Below are positions 54,463 through 64,000 of a stretch of DNA of 64,000 nucleotides, in pieces. The stretch's first letter is position 1; each line of letters opens with the position of its first letter. Made by a program: the position numbers and the translations under genes. The DNA is from Cyrtodaria siliqua. Lineage: Eukaryota > Mollusca > Bivalvia > Adapedonta > Hiatellidae. The DNA lies in assembly GCA_037043455.1 (NCBI GenBank), contig JAWPHD010004360.1:62001-126000 (forward strand), in the 5' to 3' direction. The notes below the pieces were generated by a model. The model was not told the DNA's origin and did not search any database. It saw only the letters and a program-made list of their open reading frames with translations.

Positions 54463-57400
54463 ACTGTTTTATTATATAACCCTCAATTTGAATTTGACAG
54501 TTTATAACAATTAAACAATAGATTTTTTCAATAATATCACATCTCGGGACAGTTTTATAAAACTGGTCAATATCAGAAAAAAACAGGTCAATATCGCTAG
54601 ATATTTTATCTAAAAAATTACTTTTTAGCCAATGAAAACGCGTCTATTTATAGGTTATATAATAAATGGTATTATGCAACATTCGAATGAACAGTTCATT
54701 TGATCGGATTTATATATTGTTATTTGGATCGTTTTTGTTCTAATATATCGATCATTTCATGCCTAATGATCAATTGTTTTTTATTTGCAATGTTTCAATG
54801 CGAAATAGTCACTCAATGGAGTTTAACACATCCACAAATATAGTTGCCTGGCAGTTACAATAATTTGACAGAGAAAGTCTGTCATTGTTATAGAATTGGG
54901 ATTATTTTGAAACGAAATGCCATTGAAAGATTATCTTCGCTTTGTTACAATGGTGTACTTTGAAATTTGGATTTGATAACATGGCTTATTTTATTTATAC
55001 ATGATGTATTGTCCGCTCTCTTGGATAAATTTATTTCAAATTAAAATCAAAACAACTTTGAGTAAAACTGCATCAAACTTTTCGGATATAAAGGGCACAA
55101 TTTCTGCCATAAAATATTATTTCTGATATTATGTTCAAATTAATGGTTGTAATTGCTCATACCTAAAGTATGCATTTCGTTGAAAATTTAATTTGGCCAT
55201 ACCCCATCCATTTACATCTTTTTTGATAGCCGACAATAGTCCTTAACCGACATATGTGTAAAAACAGAGTTATGGTAGAGCATGCAATTACAGAGATGTA
55301 AATGTTACAAAGTTGAAAGTTCCGTATGGAGGCATCCGTGTCCAAGATTGCCGTTACTATCTGCAAAGGTCTATAGTGAACCATATTAAGAACGTAAAAG
55401 TAAACAACATTTACCAGATATGCCATTGTTTTAGTATCCGTAGCTGCCTGTGTCTGTTATGTCCATACTGCCGAGTACCTATAAGATGAGACATTGTATA
55501 TAACGTCGACATGACAGTATATAACATGCAAGACGAGTTCACAAAAGACACGAATAAAGCACAAACACATCGATTTGTTTGATTGGTTATTTACGACATT
55601 TTTAGCGCATGTTAGGCCACATATGACGGTCGATTTGTTTGTGGTAGAGGCAGGCTACCCCATTTTCCCTGGGTAGAACCAGTACTGTATACCTCCCGCC
55701 ATCCGTAAGAATCGACACTTTTTCACCTGAGAAGTCGAGTTCCTGGTGACATACATATTGAACACAATTTATAATTAAAACCTACAAGTTGAAAAAGTAC
55801 GTAAATATACTCCTCAAAATAATTTACGGACCATGGTCATTAATTTAAAGTGCTGCAATTGAACAATTTACTGCCTTTTCGCAGTTTTTAAGTGAAGTTT
55901 TATTATTTTACAATTGTTACATTACACACATGTATGAACTTTTTATATGAACATGAAATCCATAATATTAAAGATTAAGTAATTATTACTGTTATATTGT
56001 GTGTTCCTTCAATTATTTTGAGCAGTATAGTTATTAAGCAAATGCAACACTACATGTAAAGCAATTAACACAAGATACACATCAAAGACAGTATTATATA
56101 TACAAACCTGTAGTAAGTACTCAATTCTTCACCCGGTCTATACACAACACAATTTAAGTTAATTAAAACAAGACGTTTTAAACAAAAAACATGTAACACA
56201 TCCTTGTCTGCGTTTTTGTACGTTTCACGTTATAGCATGTTTGTTGGTTTCCCATCTGTGTAATGTGAAGTTATTTATACTTTAAAGATTGACAAGGAAA
56301 TTTGGTTTCCCAATATTATATTTATCTATGAGTGTGCAGTTATTTATACATTAAAGGTTTACTGTGTAAATGAATGATTGCTCTCTCAAACAAACGTCCC
56401 TCTAGTTACGTAAACAACATTAATATACTTAAGCTAACATGAGCGTTGAATTAAGAGTTACCAACTCATAATTCATTTTACGCATATTCAAAACCCAGGT
56501 ATTTTAAGAACCCGTGAAAATCCTATACTTTTAATCGGCACATATACATTATGACCTGAAAACATGGATAGAGTTGATAAACGTTTTTGTAATGTAGTTT
56601 TGCCGTTTTTTGGTAGGTTAGTTTCTTTAAACCTTTGAAATAGAGATTATTTTAAGCGTTGATTTCTGGCATCGATAACATATTGAATTGCATTCGCAAC
56701 ATCTCGTACACTGCTTCGCAGCATTACTCGAATGTATATTGAAGGTCATCATATTGGTTACGTCATTCCAGCGTGACGCGTGTCAGATTTCCGCCAAAAC
56801 AAATTTGCATTAACAATCAAAGTTTATATTTATCCGATTGCTCAATCTATAGTTTATTTAAATCATATCAGTGATAAAACTGTAAATAACAAATATGCAA
56901 CACAAACCATACATGAACACGTGTGGCTAACGGTTGTATTGTTTATGTAGCAACAGCGTAATATTTCCTGTGCCGTTGTCTTCCGGTTAACAGAATGTTA
57001 AGATGTTAAACATACGGAAGAGTCGATATACACACGAGGCGGGATCCCGAGGAATGACGGGATTGGCCGAATGTCACGACTGAGGTATTGCACTGGTATT
57101 GTTTTGCTTTCGGGGTCGTAGCCCTGGAAAGTAGTGCTACACAAATAATCATAGAAAATATCATACAAAGGCAATTCATGGCCGGATGACATTGATTTGG
57201 CATGGAAATGCAGGAAAATGTTATTTCTAGTCAAACATGGTAAATGGTTTCATCTGGATCACCTTTCTTGTGAAATGTATCCTTTGCCCCAAAGGTCATG
57301 CAAATGTCAGCAAAAACATGTGCTTTTCTAACAGAGAATTTTATTTAGGAGAATAGCAGGTTAAACAAAACTATCGACCGCAGTCTAGATGTTTAGCATC

Positions 57401-57957
57401 ATACTGGCTAGGTATGTTTATTGACAGAAATAGATATCATTGGCTTCGTAGTTTGTTGTTCAATGAACCAAACTAATACCAGTCAGACCCCACATATACA
57501 TGTGGATGTAAACGAATATGTGATTCAATTTGCCGATTTCTGTGGAGAATGTAGTTTATAAGTAAATCTGCCAAGAACGCCATATGTCGGCATTTAATTG
57601 GAAAATTCATAATCACATGTTTAACTTTTTTTATTCGCAAAACAAAAGTACGAATACGTGACACTGTTGAGGTTGATGAGAACTTTTAACAAAAAGAAAT
57701 TTCAAACATAGTTGTGTTTTTTATTAACTCACATTCTCTCTTTCACAAAAAAAACGACAAAAAAGACCCTACCATCTCATGAAAGATTCCTCAAACACGA
57801 GCCCAGATTTTAATAATCCCTTTTTTAAAGGTTTACGTATATAAGTGTTGCTTAAGGAAATAGATATTAAATATATTACTCTGGGAAACCAAAAATATAC
57901 ATTTAAATTTCTTAAGCACACCGTGATTAATTAAATTCCATTCAATTAGTTTGTAAA
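54463..57957. other. Unassigned AT-rich sequence
   Basis: Several short frames (for example minus strand 55163-55426 and 56998-57234), none with a recognisable domain or convincing splice context. No repeats noted. Confidence 0.4.
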
Positions 57958-58318
57958 AAATCTATAAACCTATTTATTACATTTCTGTGAAAGATTGGTA
58001 TTTCTCAGTGAAAGAATATACATTGTCGCTAAATATTGATAACTAACACCGAACACAAAAATAACTAACTGTGGCGTTGAGTCATGACGTCATTACAGGG
58101 TTGCTGACGTCTACGTCATCCGCCAATAACGTACTTTCGGTTAAAATCATACATAAACTGATTGGAAATGTAATAAATAGATTATTAAACTGCTGGCTTC
58201 GGTTATATGGAAATCCTTCACTTGATGGTAGACGTGTTTTGTTTTTTCACTCATTTTGCATGCGCTCGTTCGTGAAAAGAACCACACGTCTACCATCTCG
58301 TGAAGGATTTCCATATAA
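57958..58318 (-). mobile_element. MITE-like repeat, copy 2 of 2
   Basis: The reverse complement matches 160-515 through GATGACGT.GACGTCA, CACAGTTAGTTATTTTTGTGTTC and the hairpin block. Here the hairpin (58188-58318) carries TGGTAGACGTGT / ACACGTCTACCA and GGAAATCCTTCAC / GTGAAGGATTTCC. A 138-codon frame across it is an artefact. Confidence 0.75.
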
Positions 58319-59099
58319 TTTATTTAATAATATTTTATTGCTTGATGTTATTTACATAAATACATGTGATATAAAAATTACAATAATAAATAACATTTAC
58401 AAATGGATTCCCTATAATCTCTATATCCGTAGTTATTCATTGACATATCACAGTTATTACTTTCTCCACATACACCTTACTGTATAAACTGCATTTCATT
58501 CATCATACATTTCGTTGAGATTTTATGATTCGATTATAACTCTATCAATAGAAAAATAATCTTTCATAACCTTACATCTAGAATTACTATCTCCAAAATA
58601 TATAGTGTATTGTATTTATCAGAGAATGAGTCAATTTTAGTTGTATTTCAAGAAATGGGTCCTCTACAGCATATATTGAATTTTCAGATGGGGTGTATAT
58701 AACACCACGGAGAATGTCTTCATGTTTTATTAATCGTTTAGAGATGACGAACAATTTAACAAGTTTACTTTCTGTTTAGATGATTGATGTCTTGTTTACT
58801 GGCTAGACCACACACATTTAATGCAAGCATTTTCAATTCACTAAGTCTTTTAGTCCCACTGGGGTGTCTTTTTGGGATATGGACATCATTATTTACATTG
58901 TTGTGCTCGTGAAAACTTTGATTTTCATCGTTACTTGGCAGGTGCGCTCGGTCATATAAATGACCCTTTGGTCAACTGGTAACTCCCCCACGTGCTCCTA
59001 TAGCACATCTGTTGTGGTAACGTCAGTAGAGGCGGTTGTGTTTTGTGATTGGTTGTTTACCTGGGTGTCACGTGAGTTTGTTTCAGGTATTTCATACTA
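58319..59099. other. Unassigned sequence
   Basis: No gene or repeat recognised. Confidence 0.4.
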
Positions 59100-59650
59100 G
59101 CGCGAATGGTTGTCACGGGTGATGTTATCTGCTTGGTGCATTTTTAATTCCATGTCTGAGTCACTATCAATCCATCATCGATTCCAGTTCAGACCATCGA
59201 ACATCGAACATCGAACAGGCAGGACGGTCTTGCGGCCGTCTGGGACAATGTTACTCCGCAAGGGCGTGCGTCTGGCTGGGATCGTCCGCGCCATATTGTG
59301 TGCGATATGGTTGCCGCGGGGAGGCTGGACACTGCCTCATTATTATGTTGTACATATGTTTTTAACTTGCGTTTAACGTTGCCCTAAAGATGGACGCTTA
59401 AACGACTACTGGAGACTGACGTCTCATACCTTGTCACTGCGAGTCCCCGCATATGAAGACAAGAGGCAGACTACGATGGATCGCAACAGCTCACCCTGGA
59501 CCATCTGCGTTGGATTAACCTTACGAGATGTCCACCTGTTGTGTGATGAAATTACACGACGGCGTGGATACCGGAGGAGCCATTACCAACAGAACCACAG
59601 GCGGCACATGCAGCCGGATTGACCTACTTGGGACATATTTGGCGCCTCTA
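59100..59650 (+). other. Locally GC-rich block
   Basis: Base composition rises clearly above the surroundings (for example TTGCGGCCGTCTGGGAC, GGTTGCCGCGGGGAGGCTGG). CATCGAACATCGAACATCGAAC at about 59198 is a small tandem repeat. Short frames show no recognised domain. Possibly a retroelement leader or a transcribed host UTR. Confidence 0.35.
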
Positions 59651-60129
59651 ATCTCCTGTCTCCTGATTGAACGAGACGTTTTCGAGCCGGCAATCAGATT
59701 GACCTAATCACAATTCTGGAGGCCAAAATCTTTTATTGAAACAATAATCTACTTGGATTTTGGAATCTTCTACAGACTATCAACGATGGGTTGCTACACA
59801 AACATGCCACCAACTCAACTCTACTGCTGCTTTCTTGGAATCTCCATTGGATTGGATTGATGAATCAACATTAGATATACTACAGACTTAATCTTCTGTT
59901 GGAATGCTCGTCAAAACATGGCGAGGATATATAAATACTTCTACTTACTCACTATCAATCGCACTTCCACTAGCATTGCGAAGTTTCTTTAAATGCGTAT
60001 CGTCGATTGGAGAGCTTGCTTTTTGTTTAGGTCTGGGTTCGGCCAGCGCGTGCTTTCGGACTCACTATCGCTGCCCGCTAGGGTTTGGAATCGGTTCTAA
60101 TTTGCGTGTAGCCAACCACATAATTAATG
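59651..60129. other. Unassigned sequence
   Basis: Nothing recognised; a 111-codon frame at 59904 lacks any family feature. Confidence 0.35.
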
Positions 60130-60425
60130 ACCTGAGAAACTTCTACCATATAGTCCTAAAAATAAAATATTCCAGCCACATGGAGACAATATATGTTTCA
60201 ACCACAGATACTTTAGATTCATATATGTTAACCCTATAGAGGTACGAGATATTTCAACCTGATCTACCAAAATATTTCAACCACATGGATACAAAACATC
60301 GCAACAGATGTAGGCCTGAGATATTTTAACCCCGTGGAGATGTGAAATATTCCAACAACGGAGACTTGAGATATTCCAAACACATAGAGACTTGAGGTAC
60401 TCCAACCAAGTTATATAGACATGAG
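60130..60425 (+). repeat. Degenerate minisatellite, unit about 30 bp
   Basis: GAGATATTCCAACCACATGGAGACTT-like words occur about ten times with variable spacing. Confidence 0.75.
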
Positions 60426-61174
60426 CCTGACATTAGATACTTAGAAAAAAGACTCAGCTCTTCGCGTTTTTCATAAGTTCCATTATAGACAATTGCGAGC
60501 ACATAAACAAAGGAATGATAAAAAATAGAGATGGGTACACCGTCAAACATTAATGGTACGATTCAGGCAGGGACTGTAGACAGACGTCCTGATTCAGCTG
60601 AAAGCAGCAGAAACTTATATCAATCACAAATCATACCCAGTGTGAAATATCTAAGATAACTATTATTTGAATCTTCCCTCTTAATTTATAAAAACCACCA
60701 TGCTTCATAATTAACTAAAGTTTCAACGGAAAGTATTACTCGTATTATTAAGTGGCATTATATGTGTTGGAGAGTTATTGCCTTTAGTTTTTGAAAAATA
60801 CGCAACATTTCAGATTGTTTATGTGACGACTACCGGTTTGTTACAATTAGATCTTTGTTAAGTTTCTTCTCAATCAGCAAAACTGACGCATGTGTTATGG
60901 AGATTAACTGCCATGATAATGTAGAAAATGGCAATTTTAGCCAGTGTATATGATAAATTCAATGAACTATTTAGGCTTTTCACACAATTTAATAAGAAGG
61001 TTCTATGGACTGTATTGCATACCGAATTCCGTGAGAATTTTCCAAGACCAAACTTGAATTTAACTTTTGTAGAGGTTTGCGTCAATAACATCGAGGACAA
61101 TTTTGACAGTTAGTGAAATCGAAACACGTTTTATTATGTAATTGCCCTAGATTATTGGGGGAAAAAAATCGGTA
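60426..61174. other. Unassigned sequence
   Basis: No gene or repeat recognised. Confidence 0.4.
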
Positions 61175-61178
61175 TTAA

Positions 61179-61481
61179 AGGGACACATGGCAATCTTGAT
61201 TTGGCGTCCCGTTAGTTTTCTGCATAAATTGCATGTGTTCAATCATTAATGTTAATTATAAGAATTATATTAAGCCATCCGCTTCTGCATATTATTAATT
61301 TTTGATATTATTGCACCAATAATATATTAAAACTTACAGAATAATAAGTAGTATAATAAGACGAAATAGTGAATACTTAAAATTTGATTTATTTAAATGT
61401 AACCAGGGTAAAAGTCAAAATGATACTGGATATATAAAACGAGACACCCATTTCAAATACTTAAGATTGCCGTGTGTCCCT
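61179..61481. mobile_element. piggyBac-type MITE (TTAA target)
   Basis: 303 bp. The ends AGGGACACATGGCAATCTT and (inverted) AGGGACACACGGCAATCTT differ at one base and are flanked by TTAA on both sides (61175-61178, 61482-61485). Non-coding, AT-rich interior. Confidence 0.85.
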
Positions 61482-61485
61482 TTAA

Positions 61486-62459
61486 CTAAGATTTAAGATG
61501 AGTTGTACAAGCATCAAAATCAATGGATTTATTGCTGTTGATTATGTAAAAATAAGAGTATTTTAGCATGTAAAAGTAGAGTCTCGGGTTGTAATCATTT
61601 TTCTGTTAGTTTAATAATATTTTATTGTATTGCAGATATGTTACAATACATCAATTCAACATCACAGTATTCATAGCAACATATGCAAATGGATTGAACT
61701 ACGAGTTATTACAACATCAGTTACAGTTCTCTCCATTGATTTTTTTTTGTTCAATAACATTGTGCTGAGTACAGTATTCGGTGTTTTATATATTGAAGGT
61801 CAAAGTAATACAAATTTAAGCCCATTTGAGAAATTGGACATGTTATGATATGGGCTTGATTGTCCGTACATGGATTTAGTTTCTTCGAAGAAAAATGGCA
61901 GACATGTTGCTTTCCTGTAGGCGACAACAACATTAACTATTAATTTGTGTTGTAAGTGCAACCAAAATCACGAGTAAAATATCCATATTTTAAGCATGTT
62001 TTGGTATTTATTTTATATCAACCCACATTCAATTTTGTGGAAATTATTATATTGTAAATGAAATGATAACTTATATCCCATCAAGTAATAAATTCTGCAT
62101 CAATGTCGTATATTTAATATGTGCAATATAGTGTGATGTGATTTCTACCGAAATGCTTATAATTGTTCTATACATTACGTGGTCCCGCCTTAATTCCATT
62201 AAGCGATTGGAACGTTTATTTTAGCAGGATTTTATAACGAATATTTCAACAATAAAACAAGTTTAAAAAAAATTTGTACTGAAAGAATGTGATAACCTGT
62301 TTAAAATTACCTATAAAATGTTTTAATTTAACAATAAGCAAACTTTTTAAGCTGAAATTACGGTTTTATTTCATACACCAGTCAATCCGATTTTCGCTTC
62401 TTGGAAAATGGCTTGCATGGGGTTTGACAGTTAATACTCGGACCACTTAATGAATGTGT
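61486..62459. other. Unassigned AT-rich sequence
   Basis: No gene or repeat recognised. Confidence 0.4.
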
Positions 62460-63100
62460 TTCGACACATTTCTATGAGCCCATTTAAAAAGCACTACATT
62501 ATGGTATGGGGTTGTCAATCAGTTCGTCCGACCATAAGCAACTACGCATTCCGTATGATAACTTCGAAATCTTAACGCTCATGCAATGCCATAAGTACAT
62601 CACCCCTGAGAAGAGGAACCCTGATGTTTTTGGTATCAGAATCCAACGATTAGGGTCGTCATGACCTTATATGAAATTGCATTATGCATACCGCGCGATA
62701 ACTTAACCATAATACCCACAGACAAGAATTTCATGGGTACATTGCCATTGAGGAGAGGAGGAAACGTGTTTTTTTTTGCATTGGTAGGTCATAAGTCAAG
62801 GTCGCCATGATCATTTATGGAAATACGCACTGTGTGCGATAATTTCAAAACCATGACACCCACATTCAGAAAGTGCATAGGTACATTGTCCTTGGTGCAA
62901 GTAGAAACCTCTTGTTTTTGGGGGTCTATAGTCTAGGTTGCTACGACATTATAATAAAGTATGCATTCTGTGAGATAACTCCGAAGGCATAACACCATAA
63001 GAAACTTCGTTGGTATATTGCCCTTCAAGATAAGTGTAAATCTATTGCTGTTGGGATCAGTAGGTCATCAAGGTCACATTAACCTGACAATGACACAATT
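62460..63100 (+). repeat. Diverged tandem repeat, unit about 150 bp
   Basis: GGTACATTG(C/T)C, GATAACTTC, TAGGTCA and AAGGTC words recur about four times (62530, 62700, 62830, 62970). Old and strongly diverged. Confidence 0.55.
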
Positions 63101-64000
63101 CTGAGAAACACTCCTTCCACTGTACAGTCACTGTTAGACATAACATTTTGTAACATTACAGAAACAGTATCCATGTTAAAACAATGACATGTTGGTGTTA
63201 CTAGGTTAAGGTCATTTGACATTGTCTTGAAAAACGCCTTATATTGTAAGGATACAAATTAATGAAAACAAATGAGATATTTTCACTAAACAATGTCGAA
63301 AAATAGGGTTTCAATGGAGAGTTTGAATGTTCTTTGAATGATACTTGATGTGATCTGACTTGCTTCAGTCCCTACCAGGGTGATTCTGTCAACATCTGAA
63401 AAGGAGTCTGCGATTGCGACATAATTGTTCACATGATCATAACTATAATACCAAAACCTGACACCACTAACGATACGGGGGTGCTGCTGATTGAGTGGTA
63501 AACAATCGAACTAAACACAGCTTACTTCCGACATTTTTTATGCATTTAGGTTAGTACTTTTATTTTAGGTAGATTGTTTAGAGCTATCATATACTGAAAG
63601 GAAAATGAAACGCGACAATGAAATTTCCGCTATATATTGTATATACTGTACACTTATTCCAAGGAAATCCCAAGATGTTTTGTAAACAAAAAAGTTGCAG
63701 TTAGTTAGAGAAATGACACAGCTGTGATGTTGTAGACGTTTTAATCACAGTACACGTTGTAACAATAAATTCATAAATGTTGAAGTTCCTCTTTGAAAAA
63801 TTGAGCCAGTTCGGTACTGTATTTAACGTAAAGAGTTTGCTAAGTTTGCGCCAAACGCGTACTTTGTCAATAATGAAACGTTGCAGGAATACTATTTGCT
63901 GTGTTACGTGTTGTTTTAGTCTTTTTCCGAAAGGAAAGATCTTACGTAGCCACATACCATTCGATTAACAGCAGCATATTGTACATACAATATATAGCGG
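63101..64000. other. Unassigned sequence to window end
   Basis: No gene or repeat recognised. Confidence 0.4.

Noticed and set aside
58071..58487. 138-codon ORF
   Set aside because: Runs across the MITE-like hairpin and flanks; composition follows the repeat.
59100..60420. Hammerhead-ribozyme retrozyme near the GC-rich block
   Set aside because: No CTGATGA...GAAA core arranged with closable stems was found.

Overview
This is eukaryotic, AT-rich, repeat-dominated DNA with almost no host coding sequence. The repeats suggest a marine invertebrate, most likely a bivalve mollusc: tandem cores of about 145-160 bp inside short mobile elements with hairpin ends, tRNA-type SINEs, Tx1/L1-like and jockey/CR1-like LINE remnants, and a Polinton. 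No bacterial-style operons, rRNA or functional tRNA genes are seen. The species assignment is inference from repeat style only.

The main feature is a complete but decaying Polinton/Maverick (adintovirus-like) element at 35405-52552. It has terminal inverted repeats of about 270 bp and a 6-bp target duplication (GAGTTA). A leftward block encodes integrase with a chromodomain, a parvovirus-type PLA2 domain protein, an adenovirus-type protease, a pVI/pX-like small protein, a double-jelly-roll-type major capsid protein, a small structural protein, a penton-like protein, a coiled-coil fibre-like protein and a packaging ATPase. A rightward block encodes several unassigned proteins and protein-primed-type DNA polymerase B. 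A leftward gene with zinc-ribbon/VLTF3-like character sits inside the rightward block. A 2.75-kb LINE with a 16-bp target duplication splits the penton-like gene. Integrase, PLA2 protein, capsid, polymerase and several others are broken; the ATPase, the fibre, the small structural protein and a few small genes look intact.

A second, older virus-like remnant lies at 2.2-4.0 kb (zinc-finger plus A32-like ATPase pseudogene, then a short ORF resembling a partner structural protein). It is followed by a retroelement graveyard at 4.0-7.2 kb (gag-like CCCH fragment, direct repeats, RT fragment). At 13.4-18.6 kb a minus-strand Tx1/L1-like LINE is nested in a plus-strand jockey/CR1-like LINE. The span 24.8-35.4 kb is almost wholly tandem arrays and Helentron/pearl-like elements.

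The one credible host coding piece is a 120-bp exon at 9596-9715 (minus) resembling the N-terminal half of barrier-to-autointegration factor (BAF/BANF1), with good splice signals. The right end (52.6-64 kb) is non-coding, with a foldback palindrome, a TTAA-flanked MITE, a second copy of the MITE seen at the left end of the window, and degenerate tandem repeats.
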